DNA from: Pseudomonas antarctica
GTDB taxonomy: Bacteria; Pseudomonadota; Gammaproteobacteria; Pseudomonadales; Pseudomonadaceae
NCBI RefSeq assembly: GCF_001647715.1
Contig: NZ_CP015600.1
Span: forward strand, 5,704,001-5,768,000
Direction: 5' to 3'
DNA length: 64,000 bases
Shown here: positions 36,014 through 43,708 of the stretch, in pieces
Position numbering within the stretch: the first letter of the stretch is position 1
Layout of the letters: every line of letters begins with the position of its first letter
Made by a program: the position numbers and the translations under genes
The notes under the pieces: model-generated
The model's database searches: none
What the model was told of the DNA's origin: nothing
What the model saw: the letters and a program-made list of their open reading frames with translations, nothing else

Positions 36014-36959
36014 CACCGGCAGCTCGCGATTCAAACGCTGGAAGAAGCCGCTGACCATCGCTTTCTTCCTGCTGCTGATCGTGCTGTTCACCCTGCTGGC
36101 GCGGCGCATCGACTGGAGCGAAGTGATGCAGACGCTGGGCGACTTCAAGCTGCACACGTTGTTGATGGCCGGTGGGCTGACCTTGTGCAGTTTCCTCGTC
36201 TACGCCAGCTTCGACCTGATCGGTCGCACCTACATTCGCCAGCCATTGCGCTGGAAGCAGATCTTGCCGGTGGGGATCATCAGCTATGCGTTCAACCTCA
36301 ACCTGAGCGCGTGGGTCGGCGGGATCGCCATGCGTTATCGGCTGTACTCACGGCTCGGGGTGAGCACCGGTAATATCGCGAAGATTCTTGGGCTGAGCCT
36401 GGCGACCAATTGGTTTGGTTACATGGCATTGGCCGGCGTGGTGTTCAGCAGCGGCTGGGTGACGATGCCGCCGGGCTGGAAAGTCAGCACCAGCGCTTTG
36501 CAGGGCATTGGTGTGTTGCTGGTGCTGGCCAGTCTCGGGTATCTGGCAGCCTGCCGATTTTCGAAAAAACGTGCGTGGTCGATCAAAGGCATCGAGATCA
36601 ATTTGCCCTCGCTGCGCATGGCATGTTTGCAGTTGGCGTTGGGCGCGTTGAATTGGTCATTGATGGCGGCGGTGATCTTTACCTTGTTGCCGGCCAAGTT
36701 GGATTATCCGCTGGTGTTGGGGGTACTGCTGATCAGCGCGATTGCCGGTGTCATCACCCATATCCCGGCCGGGCTTGGAGTGCTGGAGGCCGTGTTTATC
36801 GCGCTGATGCAGCATGAAGCGTCGCGCGGCAGTTTGCTTGCGGGGTTGATTGCCTACCGGGCGATCTACTTTATTTTGCCGCTGCTGATTGCGCTGGTGA
36901 TGTACCTCGCGGTCGAAGCCAAAGCCAAAGCGTTGCGGGTGAAGAAAGCACCTGCTTGA
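36003..36959 (+). CDS. ybhN: YbhN family membrane protein (lysylphosphatidylglycerol synthase TM-like)
   Basis: 318-aa inner membrane protein with about eight helices, beginning FKRWKKPLTIAFFLLLIVLFTLLARRIDWSEV. The pattern ISYAFNLNLSAWVGGIAMRYRLYSRLGVSTG, then ITHIPAGLGVLEAVFIALMQ near the C-terminus, is typical of the LPG_synthase_TM (UPF0104) family. The soluble acyl-transferring half of MprF is absent, so it is not an aminoacyl-PG synthase by itself; a lipid-flipping role is possible. GTG start within the end of clsB, so the three genes are coupled. Confidence 0.88.
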   Translation: MNADTGSSRFKRWKKPLTIAFFLLLIVLFTLLARRIDWSEVMQTLGDFKLHTLLMAGGLTLCSFLVYASFDLIGRTYIRQPLRWKQILPVGIISYAFNLNLSAWVGGIAMRYRLYSRLGVSTGNIAKILGLSLATNWFGYMALAGVVFSSGWVTMPPGWKVSTSALQGIGVLLVLASLGYLAACRFSKKRAWSIKGIEINLPSLRMACLQLALGALNWSLMAAVIFTLLPAKLDYPLVLGVLLISAIAGVITHIPAGLGVLEAVFIALMQHEASRGSLLAGLIAYRAIYFILPLLIALVMYLAVEAKAKALRVKKAPA

Positions 36960-36970
36960 AGGTGTTGAAG

Positions 36971-36985
36971 GCGCCCCAAAGCGCC
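36971..36985 (+). terminator. Short GC stem-loop after ybhN
   Basis: GGCGC and GCGCC pair around CCCAAA. The T-run that would complete a terminator is displaced by the repeat element that begins at 36986. Confidence 0.3.
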
Positions 36986-37066
36986 TAATGCCAGTCAGTT
37001 AAGCGAACGAAATGCTCAAAGCAGCGAAGATCCAATGTGGGAGCGACGCTTAACTGACTGGCATTA
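36986..37066. mobile_element. 81-bp MITE-like element with 20-bp inverted ends and 12-bp flanking direct repeats
   Basis: TAATGCCAGTCAGTTAAGCG (36986-37005) and its exact reverse complement (37047-37066) bound a 41-bp core that includes TGTGGGAGCG, a half REP. CCCCAAAGCGCC flanks it on both sides (36974-36985 and 37067-37078), like a target-site duplication. It codes for nothing. A related copy with a full REP pair in the middle lies at about 2012-2164. Confidence 0.75.
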
Positions 37067-37082
37067 CCCCAAAGCGCCGCCG

Positions 37083-37838
37083 TTATTGGGATTGGATGAT
37101 GCTCAACCGCTCGCCCACGACCATCTCGGTAATCCAGTCGACCAGGATCGAGGTGTAGGCCTGCTGCGACACCGGATCGCTGAGTGAATGGTCTGCGCCG
37201 TCGATGATACGGTGGGTCAAGGAGTGGGTCTGCTGGCATGCCGCGCGATAGCTCATGATGGTGGCGTGAGGCACATGGTCATCGGTTTGCGATTCGACAA
37301 TCAGCACATCGCCGGTGAATTGCGCACAGGCATGCAGGGCGCGGTTGGTTTCGGCCTGCACCCGTGTGCTGCGGTAGTCCATCAGGTCGGCTTTATCCAA
37401 TTCGCGCTTGGGCTTGAGCCATTCCTGGTCACGGTAAAGCGCCGGCACCCGCAGCGCCAGCCAACGCACCGGGCGCAATGAGGTAAGAATCGCCGCCAGA
37501 TAGCCACCATAACTGGTGCCCACCACCGCCACAGCCGAGGTGTCGATGGCCGGGTGTGACAGCAACCGGTCGTACGCAGCCAACAGGTCGCGCAGGTTGT
37601 CTTCGCGAGTGACGCGGGACAACGGAATACCGGTGCCCGCATGGCCGCGCAGGTCGAACGTGAGACACACACACCCCAAACCGGCGATGCCTTTGGCCCG
37701 CGCAAGATCGCGCTCCTGGCTGCCGCCCCAGCCGTGCACAAACAGCACGCCTGGCACCTTCGATTTTGGGGTCAGGAATGTGCCGCTCATCTGTTCGTCG
37801 TCGATATCGATCGCAATGCTTTCGCTTCTAGCCGTCAT
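37083..37838 (-). CDS. Alpha/beta hydrolase
   Basis: 251 aa. GVLFVHGWGGSQER (oxyanion region, about residues 29-42), then the nucleophile elbow G-T-S-Y-G-G (VAVVGTSYGGYLAAIL; Ser near 109), an acid in VLIVESQTDDHVPHA and the catalytic His in IIDGADHSLSD form a complete triad. The family splits esters, peptides or amides. It overlaps the end of the DUF3182 gene by 11 bp and is probably translated with it. The substrate cannot be told. Confidence 0.88.
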   Translation of the reverse strand: MTARSESIAIDIDDEQMSGTFLTPKSKVPGVLFVHGWGGSQERDLARAKGIAGLGCVCLTFDLRGHAGTGIPLSRVTREDNLRDLLAAYDRLLSHPAIDTSAVAVVGTSYGGYLAAILTSLRPVRWLALRVPALYRDQEWLKPKRELDKADLMDYRSTRVQAETNRALHACAQFTGDVLIVESQTDDHVPHATIMSYRAACQQTHSLTHRIIDGADHSLSDPVSQQAYTSILVDWITEMVVGERLSIIQSQ

Positions 37839-38937
37839 AAGATTTAACCGTCACATACTTGAGAAGAAAGTCGCTGTTTTCGGCCGGGCCGCGGTACACC
37901 TCAATGGCATCCGCTGGCAACGCTTGGTCCACGTAGGTTTCCACCGATGAAACACGAATCGCCCGCAGGCCGGGGTTATTGATGAAGCTTTGCAGCGCCG
38001 CGACCTCCGCGCTGCTGGCCCCGCCCATGCGCCAGGATTGTTCAAGCACGCCGCTGCAGCGTTGGCCTTCACTGTCCAGGCCTTGGGCAATGTCGTAGTT
38101 GCGTCGCGACGCGTAGAAACCAGGGTAGGCCTCGTCGGCGGCGCTGTCGAAAATCCGGGCCTGTTCGATGGCCTCGCGCACGCCGTCGGGCAGGTCGAGC
38201 TTTAGCAAGTCGTCGTAAGCACCGGGAACCACCAGTAAGTCGGAGCCGCCGTAGACGTCTTCGCCCTGCCCGTCCTGAGTGAGGTATTGCTCGCCGCAGT
38301 AGCTGAACACGTGATCGCCGATAAAACTTTGGCCCACGCTATGAGTGACCACGTCGTGCAGGTCTTGCTCCAGCACCACGCCCTCACAGAACAGTTGCGC
38401 CGATTCGGGCCGCGCCAGCAGGGCCTCGAATGCGTCGAGACTGTGGATAACTTCCTGGCCGCGCCCGGCGCAGGCATGCACGGGCTTCAGGCGGATCGGC
38501 CCACTGCTGAGCAAGCGCCTGGCAGCGGGCAGCGCATCGGGCAGCGCAAAAACGCTGAAGCCATCAAGCACGACGTTGCGCACGCGCTCGCCGAACAATG
38601 GCGACCAACCCTCGGGCGCCGTGGCATCCGGGCTTAACAGGCCATGAGTAATGGCTTTGGTGCAGATGAAATCGTGATCGACATAGCCGCCCCACAGGTC
38701 TTGCGACCCTTTAACGTTGAGCTGGAGCGCTTGGGCCGAGCCGATCAGGGTTTGCGTGGGCAACAGATACAGGTCACGGCCGCCATGGAGGTGTGGGTCA
38801 TAGCTGCCGCCGAATTTAAGGCCGAGTATCTGCGCCAGCCAACGCGCCAGGGCGCGGTTGGTGTCGACTTCATGCTGCGGCGCACCTGCTCTCGTGGAGT
38901 GAGCGACCACCGTTTTTTTCCGTTGAGTCGGGGTCAT
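37828..38937 (-). CDS. DUF3182 family protein
   Basis: 369 aa, start ATG at 38937 behind a perfect AAGGAGG site. There are no membrane helices or signal peptide. Readable stretches are GGRDLYLLPTQTLIGSAQA, IRLKPVHACAGRGQEVI, FCEGVVLEQDLHDVVTHSVGQ and DDLLKLDLPDGVREAIEQARIFD. The order of a lysine-containing strand, a Gly loop and an acidic E-Q-D pattern suggests an ATP-grasp-like enzyme, but this is a weak reading. Function unknown. It is coupled to the downstream hydrolase. Confidence 0.8.
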   Translation of the reverse strand: MTPTQRKKTVVAHSTRAGAPQHEVDTNRALARWLAQILGLKFGGSYDPHLHGGRDLYLLPTQTLIGSAQALQLNVKGSQDLWGGYVDHDFICTKAITHGLLSPDATAPEGWSPLFGERVRNVVLDGFSVFALPDALPAARRLLSSGPIRLKPVHACAGRGQEVIHSLDAFEALLARPESAQLFCEGVVLEQDLHDVVTHSVGQSFIGDHVFSYCGEQYLTQDGQGEDVYGGSDLLVVPGAYDDLLKLDLPDGVREAIEQARIFDSAADEAYPGFYASRRNYDIAQGLDSEGQRCSGVLEQSWRMGGASSAEVAALQSFINNPGLRAIRVSSVETYVDQALPADAIEVYRGPAENSDFLLKYVTVKSYDG

Positions 38938-39175
38938 GCGTCCTCCTTGGCCATCCTGCCATGTGTGTGCAGAGAGGGTTGCAGGGATCAAGCCAAGGCA
39001 AGGCAGAACAGGATGGTTGTTAAATCAATCAGTTACTGAAAAAGTAATGGCAGTAGGCCTGCCTGATTCTGCACGACGTCGCGCTAAACATGCGGCGTTC
39101 TGCACGACTCAGCCGCTCCTCTTTCCCGGCGCCAGCTAAGATACTGGGCCTGTCCACCCATCACGAGAACCCCTT
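38938..39175. promoter_or_regulatory. Divergent control region between DUF3182 and the cysteine hydrolase
   Basis: 238 bp with two 11-bp direct repeats TTCTGCACGAC (39067-39077 and 39098-39108, three helical turns apart) and a small dyad TTACT-GAAAA-AGTAA near 39033-39047. No clear sigma-70 promoter was singled out. Confidence 0.35.
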
Positions 39176-39739
39176 ATGGCCAAGCAAGCGCTCATCCTCA
39201 TCGACATACAAAACGACTACTTCCCCCAGGGCAAGTGGCCGCTCGACGGCGTAGAAGCCGCGGCGGACAAGGCTGCGCAGGTGCTGCAGGCGTTTCGTCA
39301 GGCGGGGAATGCAGTGATTCATGTACGCCATGAGTTCACTTCCGAGGACGCACCTTTCTTCACGCCGGGTTCCGAAGGCGCGCACCTGCATGCCAAGGTG
39401 CTGAATGAGGGTAACGAGCCTGTGGTGCTTAAACACTTCGTGAATGCGTTTCGCGGGACTGATCTACAGGCCGTGCTGGAACAACGCGCCATCACCGAAG
39501 TGGTGGTGGTCGGGAGCATGAGCCATATGTGCATCGACGGCGTAGTGCGCGCAGCGGCGGACCTGGGCTACAAGGTCACGTTGATTCACGACGCGTGCGC
39601 TACGCGGGATCAGGAATTCAACGGGCAGGTAATTCCGGCAGCGCAAGTGCACGGGGCTTTTATGGCGTCGCTGGGCTTTGCCTACGCGAGCGTGCTCTCG
39701 ACGGATGAGTATCTGGAGAGCCAAGCGGCGGCTGTGTGA
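39176..39739 (+). CDS. Isochorismatase-family cysteine hydrolase
   Basis: 187 aa. The catalytic triad of the family is visible: D10 (LILIDIQNDY), K86 (VVLKHFVNAF) and C119 (SMSHMCIDGVVRAA), with the cis-peptide region before the Cys. Relatives hydrolyse isochorismate, nicotinamide, N-carbamoylsarcosine or ureidoacrylate. This one is of the common YcaC/PncA-like small type and cannot be assigned further. It is monocistronic, divergent from the DUF3182 unit. Confidence 0.88.
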   Translation: MAKQALILIDIQNDYFPQGKWPLDGVEAAADKAAQVLQAFRQAGNAVIHVRHEFTSEDAPFFTPGSEGAHLHAKVLNEGNEPVVLKHFVNAFRGTDLQAVLEQRAITEVVVVGSMSHMCIDGVVRAAADLGYKVTLIHDACATRDQEFNGQVIPAAQVHGAFMASLGFAYASVLSTDEYLESQAAAV

Positions 39740-39760
39740 CCACCGCTTGTTTGCCGGGTT

Positions 39761-40522
39761 TCAGCGAGTCGCGATGATGAACAGGCGCGGGAATGGCAGT
39801 AACACGGTGCCATCGGCCAGGGCTGGGTAGGCCTGGGTAATCCGCGCCTGGTAGTCCTGCAGGAACGCGGTTTTTTCGCTCTCGGCCAATGGCGCAAGAA
39901 AAGGCCGTAATGCCGAAGCCTTGAACCACTCCACCACGGCCGCGTGATCCGCCAGCGGGTGCTGGTAAGTGGTGCGCCACACGTCGACAGTGCTGCAATG
40001 TTTGCTCAGCAGCTCGTAGTAGTAGCTCGCGGTGTGCCGCTCATTGTGTTTAACCGCGCCGATCTTTGCAGACCATGGCCCCTCGGCCGCCACTTCTCGA
40101 GCAAGTCGGTGGGCGGGCTCGTCGAGGTTATCCGGGGTCTGCACGGCCAGCGTGCCGCCAAGCGTCAGTTGGTTGACCAGGTGTGGATAGAGCGTGGCGT
40201 GGTTCGGCAGCCATTGCAGGGAAGCGTTGGCCAGAATCACGTCGAATGTCTGCCCCGGGTTCCAGGCGCCGATATCTGCCAATTCGAAGTTCAGTGCCGG
40301 CAGCCGTTTGCGGGCATCAACCAGCATATCGTCGGAACTGTCCATGCCGGTGACGTGTGCCTTTGGAAAGCGCTCGGCCAATACTTCGGTGGAATTGCCA
40401 GGGCCGCAGCCCAGGTCGACGGCGGTGCGCACGTCGGCAGTGGGAATAGCCGCGACCAGGTCACGGACCGGACGGGTACGTTGTTGTTCAAACATCGTGT
40501 ACTGCTTGGCTGACCAGGTCAT
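39761..40522 (-). CDS. tam: Trans-aconitate 2-methyltransferase
   Basis: 253 aa, start at 40522 (MTWSAKQYTMFEQQRTRPVRDL). SAM motif AVDLGCGPGNSTEVLAERFP (about residues 35-54), VTGMDSSDDMLVDARKRLP, then DVILANASLQWLPNHATLYPHLVNQLTLGGTLAVQTPDN. The LQWLPNH and AEGPWSAK segments match Tam, which methylates trans-aconitate to remove this inhibitor of aconitase. The lysR gene is divergent, 101 bp away, and may control it. Confidence 0.9.
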   Translation of the reverse strand: MTWSAKQYTMFEQQRTRPVRDLVAAIPTADVRTAVDLGCGPGNSTEVLAERFPKAHVTGMDSSDDMLVDARKRLPALNFELADIGAWNPGQTFDVILANASLQWLPNHATLYPHLVNQLTLGGTLAVQTPDNLDEPAHRLAREVAAEGPWSAKIGAVKHNERHTASYYYELLSKHCSTVDVWRTTYQHPLADHAAVVEWFKASALRPFLAPLAESEKTAFLQDYQARITQAYPALADGTVLLPFPRLFIIATR

Positions 40523-40604
40523 CGCGGCATTCCTTCTTTTTGAGGTTGGCGACAGCCTAAATCTTGTGAGCCATGAGAACAAATGCCAGGATTGGCGACT
40601 TCCC

Positions 40605-40619
40605 ATACCTTGAAAGTAT
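40605..40619 (+). promoter_or_regulatory. Candidate LysR-type T-N11-A site
   Basis: ATACCTTGAAAGTAT has inverted ATAC/GTAT ends and contains T-N11-A, the core of LysR-family sites. It lies in the tam-lysR gap and nearly touches the lysR start at 40624, so binding could repress the regulator's own translation or transcription start. Confidence 0.35.
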
Positions 40620-40623
40620 CCCT

Positions 40624-41532
40624 ATGTTGGAACTTCGCCAGCTTAAAGCCTTCGTGGCGATTGCCGAGGAAGGCTATATCACCCGCGCCGCGGAACGTCT
40701 GGGGATGCAACAACCCCCGCTGACGCGCATGCTGCAAAGCCTGGAAGCCGAACTCGGCGTTGTATTGATGGAGCGTTTGCCCAGAGGTGTGCGCCCTACC
40801 ACGGCCGGATTGGCGTTGCTGGATGAAGCGCGAGCACTCCTGGCGCGTGCCGACGGTGTAGCCGATGTGGTTCGTCGCGCCGCTCGGGGTGAACGGGGCC
40901 GGCTGGCTATTGGGTTTACCAGCTCGGCGGCATTGCACCCGTTTGTCCCCAGTGTGTTGCGGCTGTTTCGCGAAACCTTTGTCGGCGTCTCGGTGGTGCT
41001 GGAAGAAGCGGGCACCGGTGAGTTGTTGGACGCGCTGGTACATGAAAAGCTCGATGCTGCGTTCATCCGCTCACCGCTCAGTGGCACCCAGTCGCTGCAG
41101 GACGAACCGATTCTGGTGGAACCCATGTTGCTGGCGCTGCCGACTGATCATCCGCTGGCACTCGACGCTCAATCACCCCTGCCCTTGGCCGCCCTGGCGA
41201 CCGAAGCGTTTGTGCTTTACCGCCGCCGCGTAGGGCTGGGTTTGTATGACGCGATTCTGGTGGCCTGCCGTGAAGCCGGGTTCAGCCCGCAGGTGGTCCA
41301 GGAGGCACCGCGCATGACCGCGACGCTGAGCCTGGTGGCGGCGGGCCTTGGCGTGTCCATCGTACCGGCGTCGATGCAACGGTTGCGCGGCGACGGCATT
41401 GTTTATCGCGAGCTCACGGAGTGCCAGAGCCTGGTAGCGCCGTTGCATTTGGCGACGCGCATCGGTGACGGCTCGGCGGTTTTGCAGCGGTTCAAGGAGA
41501 TGGTGGTGACAGCGGCTGCGAGGGAGGCTTGA
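40624..41532 (+). CDS. LysR family transcriptional regulator
   Basis: 302 aa from the ATG at 40624. The N-terminal helix-turn-helix is typical: MLELRQLKAFVAIAEEGYITRAAERLGMQQPPLTRMLQSLEAELG. The effector domain (about residues 90-300) has GRLAIGFTSSAALHPFVPSVLRLFRE and later GLGVSIVPASMQRL, resembling the CatR/BenM/CbnR group that binds aromatic or dicarboxylic acids. It is divergent from tam. The target operon and inducer are unknown. Confidence 0.92.
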   Translation: MLELRQLKAFVAIAEEGYITRAAERLGMQQPPLTRMLQSLEAELGVVLMERLPRGVRPTTAGLALLDEARALLARADGVADVVRRAARGERGRLAIGFTSSAALHPFVPSVLRLFRETFVGVSVVLEEAGTGELLDALVHEKLDAAFIRSPLSGTQSLQDEPILVEPMLLALPTDHPLALDAQSPLPLAALATEAFVLYRRRVGLGLYDAILVACREAGFSPQVVQEAPRMTATLSLVAAGLGVSIVPASMQRLRGDGIVYRELTECQSLVAPLHLATRIGDGSAVLQRFKEMVVTAAAREA

Positions 41533-41545
41533 TCATGGGTAATAA

Positions 41546-41577
41546 AAAACCCCCGAGGCGTGGCCATCGGGGGTTTT
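41546..41577. terminator. Bidirectional terminator between lysR and ssb
   Basis: AAAACCCCCGA (41546-41556) and TCGGGGGTTTT (41567-41577) form an 11-bp stem with T-runs on both strands. It can end both converging transcripts. Confidence 0.9.
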
Positions 41578-41598
41578 GCGCGTTCCGGGTCTGAGACC

Positions 41599-42126
41599 TT
41601 AGAACGGGATATCGTCATCAAAGCTGTCGAAATCCGGAGCAGGCTGTGGAGCGGCCTGTTGTGGAGGCGGCGCCTGACGCGATTGTTGCGGTGCCGACTG
41701 CTGCGGGCGCGGAGCCTGCTGGCGTGGGGCCGGAGCGGACTGCTGGTAGTTATTGCCCCCGCCTTGTTGCTCGCCCTGCTGTGGACGGCCGCCCAGCAGT
41801 TGCATGGTGCCTTGCATGTCGACCACGATTTCGGTGGTGTAACGCTTGATGCCGTCTTTTTCCCACTCGCGGGTTTGCAGTTTGCCTTCGATGTAGACCT
41901 GCGAACCTTTGCGCAGGTATTCACCGGCGATCTCTGCCACCTTGCCGAACATCGACACGCGGTGCCATTCGGTCTTCTCGACCTTCTGGCCGGTCTGCTT
42001 GTCGGTCCACTGTTCGCTGGTCGCCAGACTCAGGTTGGTCACGGCATTACCGTTAGGCAAGTAGCGAACTTCGGGATCCTGGCCGCATGTACCGACCAAT
42101 ATGACTTTGTTAACCCCACGGGCCAT
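41599..42126 (-). CDS. ssb: Single-stranded DNA-binding protein
   Basis: 175 aa. The OB fold covers residues 1-110 ([38 protein letters not shown], then [35 protein letters not shown]). A long Gln/Pro/Gly-rich linker follows, and the acidic tip [11 protein letters not shown] binds partner proteins. It coats single-stranded DNA as a tetramer during replication and repair. It follows the MFS gene by nine bases and is likely co-transcribed with it. Confidence 0.98.
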   Translation of the reverse strand: MARGVNKVILVGTCGQDPEVRYLPNGNAVTNLSLATSEQWTDKQTGQKVEKTEWHRVSMFGKVAEIAGEYLRKGSQVYIEGKLQTREWEKDGIKRYTTEIVVDMQGTMQLLGGRPQQGEQQGGGNNYQQSAPAPRQQAPRPQQSAPQQSRQAPPPQQAAPQPAPDFDSFDDDIPF

Positions 42127-42135
42127 AACGTTCTC

Positions 42136-43530
42136 CTAAGCTGGGCGCGCTGTCGGCACTGGGTTGACCAGTTGCTCGAGCGTCGCGCGATCCAATAATT
42201 CGGTGTCCAATTTGATGTAAATGGCCGCCTCTTCAGCGACCACCACTGCATCTGTTACCCCGACGACGGCCTTCAGGCGCTCTACCAGGCCAGCTTCACG
42301 AATTGCTTCGGGCGACAGCGGCAGGCGCAGGCTTGTGACGTACGGAGGTTCGCGCATGGTAACAGCAAAGGCCAGCCAAAGTGCAGCCAGCCCGGCGCAT
42401 CCGAGGAACACAACCGACAAACCGCCATGCTGGAACATCCAGCCACCCATGATGCCGCCCAGCGCCGAACCGAGGAACTGGCTGGTGGAATACACCCCCA
42501 TCGCCGTGCCCTTGCCACCGGCCGGTGAAACTTTACTGATCAGCGAAGGCAACGAAGCCTCGAGCAGGTTGAACGCGGTGAAGAACACCACCGTACCGAT
42601 TACCAGCGCCCGCAGGCTGTCGCCGTACTCCCAGAAGAATAGCTCAGTGAGCATCAATGTCGCGACGGCACCCAGGAGAACTCGTTTCATTTTGCGTTTC
42701 TTCTCGCCGTAGATGATGAACGGGATCATGGCGAAGAACGAGATCAACAGCGCGGTCAGGTAGACCCACCAGTGCTGTTCCTTGGGCAGGCCGGCTTTTT
42801 CGACCAGTGCCAGGGGCAGCGCGACGAAGCTGCACATCAGCATCGCGTGCAATACGAAGATACCTAAATCCAGGCGCAGCAGGTCCGGGTGCTTGAGCGT
42901 CGGCAGTAACGCCTTGCGTGCGACGCCGGATTCGCGGTGCTGCAGCGTGCCGGTGGAGCGCGGCACCATAAACGCTACGATCACGATCCCGAACAGCGCC
43001 ATACCGCCGGTGGCAAGGAACAGCCCGTGCAAACCAAAGGCACGTGTCAGCAACGGGCCGACGACCATGGCCACTGCGAACGACAGGCCGATGGTCATGC
43101 CGATCATGGCCATGGCCTTGGTACGGTGTTGTTCGCGGGTCAGGTCCGAGAGCAGGGCCATGACGGCGGCGGAAATCGCGCCGGCGCCTTGCAGGACGCG
43201 CCCGGCAATCACGCCCCAGATCGAGTCTGACTGAGCCGCGAGCACACTGCCGAGGGCGAACACGATCAGCCCCAGGTAAATCACCGGCCGCCGGCCGATA
43301 CGATCGGAAATGATCCCGAACGGAATCTGAAAAAGTGCCTGGGTCAGGCCATAGGCGCCAATGGCCAGGCCGATCAGGGCGGGGGTCGCGCCTGCGAGAT
43401 CCATTCCATAGGTCGCCAGCACCGGCAACACCATAAACATGCCTAGCATACGGAAGGCGAACACCAGGGCCAGACCGCTTGCTGCTCGGGTCTCGCCGCT
43501 ACTCATGCGTTCGCTGTGGGGATCGTGCAT
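42136..43530 (-). CDS. MFS transporter (YajR-like, with C-terminal YAM-type domain)
   Basis: 464 aa. Twelve membrane helices (about residues 18-395), with DRIGRRPVIYLGL matching the MFS loop 2-3 motif. A cytosolic C-terminal tail of about 65 residues (PEAIREAGLVERLKAVVGVTDAVVVAEEAAIYIKLDTELLDRATLEQLV) has the ferredoxin-like pattern of YajR. The substrate is unknown. Placement between uvrA and ssb is typical of Pseudomonas. ATG at 43530; the next in-frame ATG (MSSGETRAASG) is an alternative. Confidence 0.9.
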   Translation of the reverse strand: MHDPHSERMSSGETRAASGLALVFAFRMLGMFMVLPVLATYGMDLAGATPALIGLAIGAYGLTQALFQIPFGIISDRIGRRPVIYLGLIVFALGSVLAAQSDSIWGVIAGRVLQGAGAISAAVMALLSDLTREQHRTKAMAMIGMTIGLSFAVAMVVGPLLTRAFGLHGLFLATGGMALFGIVIVAFMVPRSTGTLQHRESGVARKALLPTLKHPDLLRLDLGIFVLHAMLMCSFVALPLALVEKAGLPKEQHWWVYLTALLISFFAMIPFIIYGEKKRKMKRVLLGAVATLMLTELFFWEYGDSLRALVIGTVVFFTAFNLLEASLPSLISKVSPAGGKGTAMGVYSTSQFLGSALGGIMGGWMFQHGGLSVVFLGCAGLAALWLAFAVTMREPPYVTSLRLPLSPEAIREAGLVERLKAVVGVTDAVVVAEEAAIYIKLDTELLDRATLEQLVNPVPTARPA

Positions 43531-43639
43531 GGAAAAACCTCGTGTGAACCGGCGGCGATTCTACCAGTCCCATCGATAGAGAGGGTATATGCGGCGCTTT
43601 GCCGCGCAGCTTTCATGTAAGGCTGCACCCGGCACTTTG

Positions 43640-43659
43640 ACAGTGTATATTCATCCAGT
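43640..43659 (+). promoter_or_regulatory. LexA box upstream of uvrA
   Basis: ACAGTGTATATTCATCCAGT closely follows the E. coli uvrA SOS box (TACTGTATATTCATTCAGGT as I recall it) and keeps the TGTATATTCAT-CAG core. It begins 69 bp before the preferred start, in the uvrA/MFS-ssb divergent region, so it could control both sides. TTGACA overlaps its left end at 43637-43642. Confidence 0.7.
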
Positions 43660-43708
43660 CTTTAGCCGTATACTCCTGCATTATTTACGCCCGCCGTGCG
43701 AGGCCATC

